A DNA stretch of 64,000 bases from DATFVJ01 sp963712955 (GTDB lineage Bacteria > Actinomycetota > Actinomycetes > Streptosporangiales > Streptosporangiaceae), in assembly GCA_963712955.1 (NCBI GenBank), contig CAVQKF010000013.1:310001-374000 (forward strand). Reading direction: 5' to 3'. This document shows, piece by piece, positions 55,575 to 64,000 of the stretch. Made by a program: the position numbers and the translations under genes. Position 1 is the first letter of the stretch. Every line of letters starts with the position of its first letter. Under the pieces are notes generated by a model. It saw only the letters and a program-made list of their open reading frames with translations, did no database searches and had not been told where the DNA came from.

Positions 55575-58154
55575 CTAGGCGTCCGCCGCGCGGGCACCGC
55601 CACGGTCCGCCGCATCGCGGGCACCGCCACGGTCCGCCGCCTCACGTGCGCTCTGGCCGTCCGCCGCATCGCGGGCACCGCCACGGTCCGCCCACTCGCG
55701 TGCGCCCCGGCCGTCCGCCGCCGCGCGGGCACCGCCACGGTCCGCCCCCTTGCGTGCGCTCTGGCCGTCCGCCGCATCGCGGGCACCGCCACGGTCCCCC
55801 GCCTCGCGTGCGCCCCGGCCGTCCGCCGCATCGCGGGCACCGCCACGGTCCCCCGCCTCGCGTGCGCCCCGGCCGTCCGCCGGCGAGTTGATGGCACCGG
55901 ACAGCGCGGCCAGCACACGCTCCCGGATCAGTGCGCGAACCTTCTCTCCTGCAGGCGGCTTGCCCGAGCCATCCACGACGTAGAACGCGTCCACGGCCTC
56001 GGCGCCGAGCGTCTCCACGCGGGCCGCCCGAACGTCCAGGCCGCATTCGCCGAGCGCACGGCCGATCCGCCACAGCAGACCGGGCTCGTCGTGTGCACGC
56101 ACTTCGACCACGGCGGCGGCGTGAGACGCGTCGTCCACCATTGTGACCTTGGGTGGCGCGACGGGCACGCCTGGTCGTGGTCGGTACGCCCGCTGTCGCC
56201 TGGCCAGCCGTTCCGCAACGTCCAGCCGACCGTCCAGCATCCGGCGCATGTCCTTTTCGATCAGGTCCGCGTCCGCTGGCGAGCCGAACTCGCGCGCCAC
56301 GGTGAACACGGCCACCGCCGTGGCGCCTCTCGAAGTCGCAGTCGCCGACCGGACCACGAGGCGATGAGACGCGAGCAATCCCGCGGCCCGCCAGAGCAGA
56401 CCCGGCCGGTCGGGCGCGACCAGCGTCACCTCGGAGTCATGCACGACGACGGCCGGGCCGCCGCGCGCCACCAGCTCCAGTTGCCCAGGCGAGAGCGCCG
56501 CGGGCTGCGGGAGCTCGTCGCCCGCGAGCACGGCGGCGGTGCGCTGGACCAGCTCGGCGACGAGCCCGGCCTTCCAATCGTTCCATGCGGCCGGCCCGGT
56601 GGCTTGCCCGTCCGCGATGGCGAGCGCGTGCAGCAGTTCGAGCAACTGCCTGCTGCCGACCAGTTTCGCGACCCGCTGTGCGGTCAGCGGATCAGCCAGG
56701 TCGCGCCGCGTCGCTGTCTGCGGAAGCAGAAGATGATGCCTAACGGCTGCCGCGAGCGTCTCCACATCGCCGGTCGCGAGCCCAAGCCGGTGCCCGACGT
56801 CCCTGGCCACCTCCGAGCCCGAGACGCTGTGGTCGCCCGGCCAGCCCTTGCCGATATCGTGCAGCAGCGCGCTGAGCAGAAGCAGGTCGGGACGTGCCAC
56901 GTCGCGGACGAGTGGCGCGGCGGCCGCGGTGCACTCCACCAGGTGCCTGTCGACAGTGAAGGTGTGCAGTGGATTGCGCTGCGGCCTGTTGCGCACCCGT
57001 TCCCAGTCCGGAAGCAGCGCCGTGATGAGTTCTTCCTGGTCAAGGGCCTCCCACACGGTGATCGCGGCGGGCCCCGCGCCGAGCAGCCCGATGAGCGAGT
57101 CCCGCGCCTCGTCCGGCCACGGCACCGGGAGCAGCGGGCAGTCACGGAGCCTGGCAAGCGTGCCAGGGGCAAGCGGCAGCCCGCTTCGCGCCGCCGCCGC
57201 GGCGGCGCGAAGCACCAACGTGGGATCACCCGCCGGATCAGCGGCACGGGCAAGCACCACCTCGCCGTCCTGCTCGACCACACCGTCCGCGATGGGCCGG
57301 CGCTCTGCCTGCCCTCGAATGCCGCTGCCGCGGCGCTTGCCTCGAGGCCGCTTGGCCAGGCTGCGGTCCACCTGCCACCAGGTGTGATCGACGGCGTACG
57401 CGACGGTCCGTCCGGCCTCGGCAATCGTACGCAATACCGCGTCTGCGTCGAGCAGGCCAAGCGCGCGCGCCACTTCGTCCTGCTCCTGAAGCACAAGCCG
57501 GTCGGTCCCGCGACCGCTCACCTCATGCAGGGCGTGCCGGACATCCATGATCAATTCGTAGGCCGCGCGTACCCTCGGGCCGGGCGCTGGCGCCACCCAC
57601 GCCGCGGCGACCGCCTGAATGGCGTGCACGTCCCTGAGCCCGCCGCGTGCTTCCTTCAAGTCGGGTTCGAGCAGGAAGGCAAGCTCGCCGAACCGCTCCG
57701 CGCGCTCAGACCCCATCGCCGCGAGTTCGGCCAGGCGGACACGTGCCGCGGCCCGCCAGTCGCCGAGCACCGTCTCACGCAACTGTGCGGTAAGGCTCGC
57801 CTCGCCCGCGATGTGCCGTGCGTGCAGCAGGCCGAGCGCGGCCTTCAGGTCAGCCTGCGCGACCCTTCTCGCCTGCGGCACAGTCCGGACGGCGTGGTCG
57901 AGTCGCGTCCCTGAGTCCCAGACCGGGTACCAGATCCGGTCCGCGAGCGAGCCGACGTCCGGGCGCCCGGCGTGAAGCAGGATGACGTCCAGGTCACTGC
58001 CCGGAGCCAGCTCACGGCGGCCGTAACCGCCCACGGCGACGAGCGCCACCGCTGGCTCCGCACCGAGCAGACTGGCGAGCCAGCGGTCGGCTTCGACCGT
58101 TCGCTGCGCACGCTGCGCAGCGAACGAAATCCTTGTGCCTCCCCTGCTTGTCAT
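55575..58154 (-). CDS. glnD: PII nucleotidyltransferase GlnD with a repetitive C-terminus
   Basis: A bifunctional enzyme that modifies PII (GlnB) when nitrogen is limiting and reverses it when glutamine is plentiful; actinobacterial GlnD proteins adenylylate PII. The nucleotidyltransferase motif is GGYGRRELAPGSDLDVILLH. The HD domain has LLSALLHDIGKGWPGDHSVS. Two ACT domains follow (SEVTLVAPDRPGLLWRAAGL and VEVRAHDEPGLLWRIGRALG). After them comes ~100 residues of ADGRGAREAGDRGGARDA-type 18-residue units encoded by 54-bp repeats. The tail follows complete ACT domains, so it should not abolish activity. It is directly downstream of glnB. Confidence 0.95.
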   Translation of the reverse strand: MTSRGGTRISFAAQRAQRTVEADRWLASLLGAEPAVALVAVGGYGRRELAPGSDLDVILLHAGRPDVGSLADRIWYPVWDSGTRLDHAVRTVPQARRVAQADLKAALGLLHARHIAGEASLTAQLRETVLGDWRAAARVRLAELAAMGSERAERFGELAFLLEPDLKEARGGLRDVHAIQAVAAAWVAPAPGPRVRAAYELIMDVRHALHEVSGRGTDRLVLQEQDEVARALGLLDADAVLRTIAEAGRTVAYAVDHTWWQVDRSLAKRPRGKRRGSGIRGQAERRPIADGVVEQDGEVVLARAADPAGDPTLVLRAAAAAARSGLPLAPGTLARLRDCPLLPVPWPDEARDSLIGLLGAGPAAITVWEALDQEELITALLPDWERVRNRPQRNPLHTFTVDRHLVECTAAAAPLVRDVARPDLLLLSALLHDIGKGWPGDHSVSGSEVARDVGHRLGLATGDVETLAAAVRHHLLLPQTATRRDLADPLTAQRVAKLVGSRQLLELLHALAIADGQATGPAAWNDWKAGLVAELVQRTAAVLAGDELPQPAALSPGQLELVARGGPAVVVHDSEVTLVAPDRPGLLWRAAGLLASHRLVVRSATATSRGATAVAVFTVAREFGSPADADLIEKDMRRMLDGRLDVAERLARRQRAYRPRPGVPVAPPKVTMVDDASHAAAVVEVRAHDEPGLLWRIGRALGECGLDVRAARVETLGAEAVDAFYVVDGSGKPPAGEKVRALIRERVLAALSGAINSPADGRGAREAGDRGGARDAADGRGAREAGDRGGARDAADGQSARKGADRGGARAAADGRGAREWADRGGARDAADGQSAREAADRGGARDAADRGGARAADA
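55611..55880. repeat. 54-bp minisatellite, five copies, in the glnD tail
   Basis: Five 54-base units (18 codons, ADGRGAREAGDRGGARDA and variants), highly similar, from 55611 to 55880, with a partial unit next to the stop. All are in frame with glnD. Confidence 0.92.
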
Positions 58155-58242
58155 GTCGTCCCCCCCGCCTGGCCCTTGGCGCCTGCCCCTGCCCCCACGA
58201 GGCCTTGAAGCAGACTGCTAGGCGGTTCCCCCACGGGGATCC

Positions 58243-58323
58243 CTTTCCCTTTCCTTAGATAGCGTCCGGTCCTTAGATAGCGTCCGGGCCGCTTCCCTTT
58301 CCCTAGATAGCGTCCGGGCCGCG
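58243..58323. repeat. Duplicated 3' end of glnB
   Basis: CCTTAGATAGCGTCCGG occurs at about 58253 and 58271, and CCCTAGATAGCGTCCGGGCC at 58301, the last being the true glnB stop and final codons (GPDAI). The two extra copies are downstream on the minus strand, separated by CCCTTTCC runs, and add only stop-containing copies to the 3' untranslated region. Confidence 0.88.
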
Positions 58324-58641
58324 CTCCCCTGTCCTGACCCGGATAACGGACTCGACAGGAACTGACCAGACCTTTCCGTCGCCGATCCGGCCGGTCTGTG
58401 CCGCCTTGACGATGACATCGATGAGATCGTCGGCGTCCTCGTCGTCGGTGAGCACCTCAAGGCGTACCTTCGGCACCAGGTCCACCTGGTACTCGGCACC
58501 CCTGTACACCTCGGTATGGCCACGCTGCCTGCCGTATCCGCTGGCCTCTGTGACCGTCATGCCACGTACGCCGAACGCCTGCAGCGCGGTCTTCACCTCT
58601 TCGAGCTTGAACGGCTTGATGACGGCCGTGATGAGCCTCAT
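58303..58641 (-). CDS. glnB: Nitrogen regulatory protein PII
   Basis: A 112-residue PII trimer subunit that binds ATP/ADP and 2-oxoglutarate. It begins MRLITAVIKPFKLEEVKTAL. The T-loop Tyr51 in GHTEVYRGAEY is the nucleotidylation site modified by GlnD. The B- and C-loop motifs TGRIGDGKVWSVPVESVIRV are intact. In Streptomyces amtB lies upstream of this gene; here there is none. Downstream is glnD. A possible GlnR-type site lies in the upstream region. Confidence 0.96.
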   Translation of the reverse strand: MRLITAVIKPFKLEEVKTALQAFGVRGMTVTEASGYGRQRGHTEVYRGAEYQVDLVPKVRLEVLTDDEDADDLIDVIVKAAQTGRIGDGKVWSVPVESVIRVRTGERGPDAI

Positions 58642-59234
58642 CCCTGCACCAGCTCCTCTGCCCTCTCACCTGCTGCCTTCTCACCTGCCTGAACACGGAC
58701 GCGGCGGCGCCGTCCCCCGGCAGGCTGTCCCGCACGCCCGTGGCGCGTGCGTTTCATGCGCACCTCTGGGGTGGTCCACGCTCTTGCTGGGTGCCGCGCC
58801 CTGCGACCTGCCATGACCTTCTGCCAGCGGCGTTTCGGCTCATGTGATGGTGTGTTTCGGCGGTGTGAAACCAGCGGCCGTATGTTTCAGTGATGTTTCG
58901 CAACTCCGCAGTAATCTTAACGGCGGCATTGAACGGCGAAACTAGGCCCTTCGACCCTACCGGCGGCCAGCGAACGCGGGTAAAGCTCCCTGGTGGAGCG
59001 GTGGGCCGCCACGGCTAGCGAATCCCTGGGTCGGACGCGGCCCACCGCGCACGGGACGTCGGGCGGGCCGGAACTTGGCCCGGGCTTCGGGCCCGAACTG
59101 ATCCGCATCACGCCGCGCCGCATCGTCGCGTTTGGCATCGACGAGGACCGTACCGCGCGGAACGTCTCGCCGGCTTCATGGAACCGTCAGGCGCCATCGT
59201 GGGCAACCTGCCGAGGGCCGTCTAAAGTGGCGGC
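58642..59234. other. 593-base divergent region between glnB and the DUF1707 gene
   Basis: No gene recognised; an amtB ammonium-transporter gene, usual next to glnB in actinobacteria, is absent and no amtB-like helices were seen. The left part is a long 5' region of glnB that carries the GTTTC motifs listed separately. The right part is the promoter of the DUF1707 gene. Confidence 0.55.
58832..58899 (-). promoter_or_regulatory. Possible GlnR-binding region upstream of glnB
   Basis: On the minus strand GAAAC occurs at 58832-58836, 58854-58858, 58884-58888 and 58895-58899 (as GTTTC on +). The spacings are 22 and 11 bases within the two pairs, matching the 11-base phasing of the GlnR half-site pattern (gTnAC-n6-GaAAC). 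The gTnAC partners are poor matches, so this is a suggestion. It lies 190-260 bases upstream of the glnB start. Confidence 0.3.
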
Positions 59235-59846
59235 ATGGGAGCGCTTCCCGAGCCACAGACTCCCCGGTCGTCCACCACATCCCGCGCGGCCCGGCTTCGT
59301 GCGGGGGACGCGGACCGCGAGGCGGTCGCCGACCGGCTGCGGGTCGCGGCCGGCGAGGGTCGGATCAGTCTCGCGGAACTCGATGAGCGCGTCGAGCGAG
59401 CGTACTCGGCCAGGACGTTTGCGGAGCTGGAGACCCTCGTCGAGGACCTGCCGACCCAGCAGGGCCCGGTTCCGGACCCGGATCGGCTTGTGCTGCGGAC
59501 CGGTGCAGGAAACATCACTCGGAAGGGCTACTGGATCGTGCCCAGGCACATCACCGCGCACTGCGGGATGGGTAACGTGAAAATCGATTTCACCCAGGCC
59601 CACTGCCCGCACCGCGACGTCATGGTCGAGGCGACCTGCAAGTCAGGGAATGTCACCATGATCGTCCCGCGCGGCTGGTCGGTACGCATCGAGCAGACGG
59701 ACGCCAGCTGGGGCGATGTCGTCAACAAGGCCACCGGCCGGCCCGATCCCGGCGCCCCGACACTGCATGTCATCGCCTACGCCCGGCTGGGAAACATCAA
59801 GGTCCGCTATCCATACGTGAAGTGCGGGAACTCGCCGCGGCGGTGA
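59235..59846 (+). CDS. DUF1707 domain-containing protein with a LiaF-like C-terminal part
   Basis: The protein has 203 residues. The DUF1707 motif is LRAGDADREAVADRLRVAAG, EGRISLAELDERVERAYSAR with FAELETLVEDLP (about residues 20-75), a short helical module of actinobacterial proteins often linked to membrane regulation. The C-terminal half (IVPRHITAHCGMGNVKIDFT, SGNVTMIVPRGWSVRIEQTD, VIAYARLGNIKVRYP) looks like the beta-rich LiaF-type domain involved in cell-envelope stress. No membrane helix is seen. It is a lone + strand gene inside the ftsY-glnB interval, where amtB usually sits in Streptomyces. Confidence 0.88.
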   Translation: MGALPEPQTPRSSTTSRAARLRAGDADREAVADRLRVAAGEGRISLAELDERVERAYSARTFAELETLVEDLPTQQGPVPDPDRLVLRTGAGNITRKGYWIVPRHITAHCGMGNVKIDFTQAHCPHRDVMVEATCKSGNVTMIVPRGWSVRIEQTDASWGDVVNKATGRPDPGAPTLHVIAYARLGNIKVRYPYVKCGNSPRR

Positions 59847-59879
59847 CGACGGCCGCGGCCGGTCAGCCAGGGAAGCTTC

Positions 59880-61043
59880 TCAGCCGCCGAGGATGGCGTC
59901 GATGTATGCCCCGGGATCGAAGGGCGCGAGGTCGTCAGGCCCCTCACCGAGCCCGACCATTTTGACGGGAACGCCCAGTTCACGCTGGACCGCGATGACG
60001 ATCCCGCCCTTGGCGGTGCCGTCGAGCTTGGTGAGCACGATCCCGGTGACGTCCACGACCTCGGCGAAGACCCGTGCCTGCCGCAGGCCGTTCTGGCCGG
60101 TGGTCGCGTCAAGGACGAGCAGGACCTCGTCCACGGGCAACTGCTTCTCGATGACCCGCTTCACCTTGCCGAGTTCGTCCATCAGGCCGGTCTTGGTGTG
60201 GAGCCGACCTGCGGTGTCCACAATGACCACGTCGACGGCCGCGGCGATGCCCTCGCTCACCGCCTCGTACGCCACGCTGGCGGGGTCGGCGCCCTCCCGA
60301 TCGGACCGGACGACGCGGGCACCTACCCGCTGCCCCCAGGTTTGCAGCTGGTCCACCGCCGCGGCGCGGAACGTGTCCGCTGCGCCGAGCAGCACGGTCC
60401 GCCCGTCGCCGACCAGCACCCGTGCCAGCTTCCCGCAGGTCGAGGTCTTGCCTGTCCCGTTCACCCCGACCATGAGCACCACTGCCGGCCTGCCGCCACG
60501 CGGCTCGACGCGCAAGGCCCGCTCGCTGCCTGAGCCGATCTGCGCGAGCAGTTCGGCCTTCAGCATCGCCCGCACATCATCCGGGCTGCGGGTACCGAGC
60601 ACCTTCACTTTGGTCCGCAGATCATCCACGATCTGCCGGCTCGGCGCTACGCCCACGTCCGCGGTGATAAGGGTGTCTTCGATCTGCTCCCATGCCGCCT
60701 CGTCGAGCGCATCCCTGGACAGCAGGCCGAGCAGCACCGACCCGAACGCTCCCTGCGACCTCGCGAGCCTCGCGCGCAGCCGGACCATCCGCCCGGCAGA
60801 CGGGGGCGGCCTCTCGATCTCGGGTACGGTCGGCAGTTCCACTATGAGCGGTGGCTCCGGGGCGATCGTGCCTGTCGCACCGGATCCGCCGGTCACTTCT
60901 GGGCCCGCCCGCTGGCCCTCTGCGGGTGGCGCGGGTGGTCTCTCGAGCGGGGCGCCGCGCCTTCTGCCGGGACGAAGGAAGAACAGTCCACCGCCGACGA
61001 CGAGCACGACACAGATGGCGATAACCAGGATCAGATAAGCCAT
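59880..61043 (-). CDS. ftsY: Signal recognition particle receptor FtsY
   Basis: The SRP receptor GTPase. A membrane-anchoring N-terminus (AYLILVIAICVVLVVGGGLF) and a Pro/Arg/Gly-rich linker precede the NG domain: VVLMVGVNGTGKTSTCGKLA (G1), VVIVDTAGRLHTKTGLMDEL (G3) and GIVLTKLDGTAKGGIVIAVQ (G4/G5). It ends GLGEGPDDLAPFDPGAYIDA. At 387 residues it is typical. The smc-ftsY order is conserved in actinobacteria. Confidence 0.97.
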   Translation of the reverse strand: MAYLILVIAICVVLVVGGGLFFLRPGRRRGAPLERPPAPPAEGQRAGPEVTGGSGATGTIAPEPPLIVELPTVPEIERPPPSAGRMVRLRARLARSQGAFGSVLLGLLSRDALDEAAWEQIEDTLITADVGVAPSRQIVDDLRTKVKVLGTRSPDDVRAMLKAELLAQIGSGSERALRVEPRGGRPAVVLMVGVNGTGKTSTCGKLARVLVGDGRTVLLGAADTFRAAAVDQLQTWGQRVGARVVRSDREGADPASVAYEAVSEGIAAAVDVVIVDTAGRLHTKTGLMDELGKVKRVIEKQLPVDEVLLVLDATTGQNGLRQARVFAEVVDVTGIVLTKLDGTAKGGIVIAVQRELGVPVKMVGLGEGPDDLAPFDPGAYIDAILGG

Positions 61044-61382
61044 GACGGTCCAGTCTCGCAGACGAACAGCCGCCCAGTGCGACCGGCGCCTGGTGTGAAC
61101 CTAGCTCACCGCGGCCCAGGTTCGCCCGGGCCGACCCGTGCCAGCGCGCGCAGCCGTTCGGGATGATCGTGGGGAACGCCAGCAGGCCCTCGCGCGCCGA
61201 CTTCGTTCCGCGGGGGCCATGTCCGGCTTGGACTGTGCGATGGAGATGGCCGCGCGGCGCTTGCGAGCCTCCACGTGCCCGGTCAACGATCCAGTGGGGC
61301 TGCAGCGGGAATCGGCATGGCATGAGGAGGAGATCGCCGGATGGCCGCACCCACGGATGAGCCAGACAGGCGGCGGACGACG
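61044..61382. other. 339-base gap between smc and ftsY
   Basis: No gene recognised. Both flanking genes are on the minus strand, so it is the smc terminator and ftsY leader region. I found no clear hairpin plus T-run and no family match in any frame. Confidence 0.55.
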
Positions 61383-64000
61383 TCAAGCGGACGCGGACTC
61401 CCGCAGGCGCTGGCTCACCACCGCGGACACACCGTCGCCGCGCATGGTGATGCCGTAGAGCGCGTCGGCGACCTCCATCGTGCGCTTCTGGTGGGTGATG
61501 ATGATGAGCTGCGAACTCTCCCGCAGTTCCTCGAAGATGCCCAGCAGGCGCTGCAGGTTCACGTCGTCGAGCGCGGCCTCGACCTCGTCGAGCACGTAGA
61601 ACGGCGACGGGCGGGCCTTGAAGATCGCCACCAGATAGGCGATGGCTGTCAGCGACCGCTCACCACCGGACAGCAGCGACAGCCGTTTCACCTTCTTGCC
61701 CGGCGGGCGGGCCTCGACCTCCACCCCGCTGGTCAGGATGTCGTCGGGCTCGGTGAGGAGCAGCCTGCCCTCGCCGCCGGGGAACAGCCGCGCGAAGATG
61801 TGCTCGAATTCCCTCGCGGTGTCCTCATACGCGGCGGCGAACACCTGCTGGACCCGGTCGTCCACCTCCCTGATCACCGTCAGCAGGTCACGCCGCGTCT
61901 TCTTGAGGTCCTCCACCTGCGATGACAGGAACGCGTGCCGCTCCTCCAAGGCCGCGAACTCTTCAAGCGCGAGCGGGTTTACCTTGCCGAGCCTGGCAAG
62001 CTGACGCTCGGCGACGCCAGCGCGGCGCTCCTGCGCCTCCCGGTCGTAGACGCCGGGCGGCACGCCCTCGGGTGCGTCGGCCGGCGGCGGGACGGCCGCT
62101 TCAGGCCCGTACTCGGCCGCGAGCGCCTCGGCGTGCACCCCGAACTCCTCCACGGCGCGGCCCTCGATCTGCTCCAGCCGCAGCCGCTGCTCGGCCCCGG
62201 CGATCTCCGCCGTGTGGGCCGCGTCGACCAGCGTGTCGTGCTCGGCTGCGAGTTCCCGCAGTCGCCCGCGCACGGCCTTCAGCTCCGCGGCCCGCGCATT
62301 TCCCGCCGCCTCGGCGGCCTCACGCCCGGCATCTGCCGCCGCGACATGCCCCTCGATGCGCGACGTGGCGTAAGCGGCGCCCCTGGCGACGGCGCCCGCG
62401 GTCACGGCCTGCTTCGCGCGCATCTCACGACGCCGCTTGGCCTGCTCGATGGCCGCGCGTTCCTTCGCCGCCGCCGCCGCGAGCGCGTCCGCGCGGCCTG
62501 CGATCGCCCGCACCCGCTCCTCGACGGTGCGGACGGCGAGCCGGGCCTCCATCTCCGCGTTCCGCGTGACCTCACGCCGGTGCGCCAGGATCTCCCGCTG
62601 GCTGCCGCTCTCCGCATCCTCGCCTGACTCGGCGAGCTGCGTATCGGCTTCGACCTCGTCAAGCCGCCGCTCAAGCCCGGCGAGCTTGTCCAGGTCAGCG
62701 TCCCGCGACCGCTCGGCGGCCTCGATCGCCCTGGCAAGTCGCTCCGCTTCGTCGGCCGCCGCCCGCGCCGCACCGCCAAGCCTGCCGAGCCTGCCGGATA
62801 CCTCCGCAGCGGCGGCCGCCGCCTCACGCACAACACCCGCGGATTCGGCCACCGCGCGCTGCGCCCGTTCCTCCTCCGCGACCGCGGTCGCGAGCAGGCG
62901 GGCGGTCGCCGCGCACCGCCCGTCCGCCTCTGCGAGCTTGGCCACGGTCTCGTCTGCCGCCGCCCGCACCTCTATCTGGCTCGGCCCGTGCGCCGACCCG
63001 CCGTACGCCCACTGCGCGCCAAGCAGGTCGCCGTCCCTCGTGACCACTCGCAGCCGCGGGTGCTCCCGCACGACCTCACGCGCGGACGGAAGGTCAGCGG
63101 CAACGACGACGGCGGACAGCAGTTCGGCGACTGCTTCAGCGAGCTCTGCCGGTGCACGCACAAGATCAACCGCATACGTAACGGCCGGAGGCAGGGCGAC
63201 ACGATCGCCATGCGCGTGCGGCGTGAGGCGGATCAGGGCTGGGGGCGCGGCGCGGCTGCCTGACGTGCCGTCACCTGCCGGGGAAGACACCGCGGAAACC
63301 GTGGGCACCCCGGCCTCGCAGGCTGACGCGTCCAGCGCGGAGTCAGCCGAGGATGTCGCGGGCACCGTGGGAACCCCGGCCGTGCTCCGTGACCCGTTCC
63401 GCACAGGCTGAGGCGAGGCCACCGCTGCCGAGGACGCGATGACCGCGCCGACCTTGCCCGCGCCCTGCGTCCTGAGCTCGGTGATCACGGCGGCCGCGGC
63501 ATCAAGGTCCGCGACGGCGATGGCGTCGGCAGCGGCGCCGAGCGCCGCCGCGACCGCGGCCTGGGCGCCGTCATCGACGCCGAGCAGGGCGGCAACGGGC
63601 CCAAGCACGCCGCGGAACCTGCCGGGATCCGCGAGCACAGTCCCTGCCGCGTCCGTCCCTGCACGCAGGCTCAGCTGGAGCGCCTCCGCGCGTGCGTGCA
63701 GTGCCGCACGCTCTCTGCTTGCCTGATGCTCGTCGGCGCGCAACTCCTTCACCTGCTGCGCGGCCTGCGCCGCCACGGCCTTCGTGTCCTCGTGCGCCGC
63801 GTCAAGGTCGGCATGGTCGCCAGTCCGGGCGGTTACGCGCTGCTCAAGCTCTGTGTGCTCCGCCTGCGCACGCGCTGATCTGGCTTGTGCCTGCGCAGCG
63901 GCCGCGGACAGCCGTCCTACCTCCTCGGTGGCCGCGTCGGCGTGACTGCGCAGGGCTTCGGCTTGCTGGCGGAGCCTTGCGGCCCGCTCGGCCCGTTCGG
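61383..64000 (-). CDS. smc: Chromosome segregation protein SMC, C-terminal part, cut by the window edge
   Basis: The frame is open from the right window edge (codons up to 64000) and ends at 61383, giving more than 870 residues of SMC. Going from the edge inward: coiled coil; the hinge (VLADPGRFRGVLGPVAALLG ... GDLLGAQWAYGG) containing an Ala/Ser-rich insert of about 65 residues (63200-63420); a second coiled coil with many EA-rich heptads; and the C-terminal ATPase half with LSLLSGGERSLTAIAYLVAI (signature), FYVLDEVEAALDDVNLQ (Walker B) and QLIIITHQKRTMEVAD. SMC with ScpA/ScpB condenses and segregates chromosomes. The N-terminal Walker A is outside the window. Confidence 0.96.
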   Translation of the reverse strand, partial: ERAERAARLRQQAEALRSHADAATEEVGRLSAAAAQAQARSARAQAEHTELEQRVTARTGDHADLDAAHEDTKAVAAQAAQQVKELRADEHQASRERAALHARAEALQLSLRAGTDAAGTVLADPGRFRGVLGPVAALLGVDDGAQAAVAAALGAAADAIAVADLDAAAAVITELRTQGAGKVGAVIASSAAVASPQPVRNGSRSTAGVPTVPATSSADSALDASACEAGVPTVSAVSSPAGDGTSGSRAAPPALIRLTPHAHGDRVALPPAVTYAVDLVRAPAELAEAVAELLSAVVVAADLPSAREVVREHPRLRVVTRDGDLLGAQWAYGGSAHGPSQIEVRAAADETVAKLAEADGRCAATARLLATAVAEEERAQRAVAESAGVVREAAAAAAEVSGRLGRLGGAARAAADEAERLARAIEAAERSRDADLDKLAGLERRLDEVEADTQLAESGEDAESGSQREILAHRREVTRNAEMEARLAVRTVEERVRAIAGRADALAAAAAKERAAIEQAKRRREMRAKQAVTAGAVARGAAYATSRIEGHVAAADAGREAAEAAGNARAAELKAVRGRLRELAAEHDTLVDAAHTAEIAGAEQRLRLEQIEGRAVEEFGVHAEALAAEYGPEAAVPPPADAPEGVPPGVYDREAQERRAGVAERQLARLGKVNPLALEEFAALEERHAFLSSQVEDLKKTRRDLLTVIREVDDRVQQVFAAAYEDTAREFEHIFARLFPGGEGRLLLTEPDDILTSGVEVEARPPGKKVKRLSLLSGGERSLTAIAYLVAIFKARPSPFYVLDEVEAALDDVNLQRLLGIFEELRESSQLIIITHQKRTMEVADALYGITMRGDGVSAVVSQRLRESASA

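Noticed and set aside
60622..61386. 254-codon antisense-like frame across the smc-ftsY gap
   Set aside because: No family signature; overlaps ftsY in another frame.

Overview
The window is 64 kb of very GC-rich chromosomal DNA. It carries the conserved actinobacterial translation and secretion block: smc, ftsY, glnB, glnD, ffh, rpsP, khpA, rimM, trmD, rplS, lepB, rnhB, DUF2469, yraN, comM, dprA, xerC, rpsB, tsf, pyrH, frr, cdsA, rlmN. It also has a mycobacterial/Streptomyces-type succinate dehydrogenase, ANTAR, STAS and MEDS regulators, a SigB/SigF-type sigma factor and DUF1707, DUF3040 and DUF2469 proteins. This points to a filamentous or soil-type actinomycete. The exact order cannot be fixed from sequence reading alone. 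I saw no rRNA, tRNA, insertion sequence or CRISPR array.

Layout. 0-5.5 kb (+): the end of an S9 peptidase, a three-gene succinate dehydrogenase operon, and uppP behind a doubled hairpin repeat. 5.8-8.8 kb (-): typA and a VapBC-like pair. 8.9-32.7 kb: a regulatory island. It holds a wrecked HATPase-GAF-GAF-PP2C gene, a 1343-residue hybrid histidine kinase with five near-identical 92-residue HAMP repeats plus a partial sixth, a response regulator, two paralogous PAS-GAF-PP2C phosphatases, an ECF sigma remnant, a SigB/SigF-type sigma factor, a glycosyltransferase, a LigD-type polymerase beside a ligase remnant, a GAF-ANTAR protein, a MerR/pseudo-receiver gene overlapping a double-domain KaiC-like ATPase, and facing these a STAS/MEDS/HATPase operon. 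32.7-64 kb (almost all -): the housekeeping block, interrupted by a DUF1707 gene and a SUFU-domain gene on the + strand.

How the genes fit together. The island reads as a partner-switching and phosphorelay network of the kind that controls alternative sigma factors: PP2C phosphatases, a HATPase anti-sigma-type kinase, a STAS antagonist and a SigB/SigF-type sigma. It sits beside a large hybrid kinase and a KaiC-like ATPase module. Several components are broken by frameshifts (the PP2C fusion, the MEDS kinase, the ECF sigma, NDH-2, a CBS protein, a DNA ligase), so the island appears to be eroding.

A second theme is in-frame minisatellites inside or beside housekeeping genes. Repeats with units divisible by three lie in rlmN, rpsB, rpsP, trmD and glnD and in one PP2C gene. 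Low-complexity inserts sit in rimM and the SMC hinge. Longer tandem repeats lie in intergenic DNA (uppP leader, typA leader, yraN-DUF2469, glnB 3' side, lepB). The most notable single items are the fungal Nik1/Os-1-like HAMP-array kinase and the MerR-pseudoREC/KaiC pair whose receiver lacks its phosphoacceptor aspartate.
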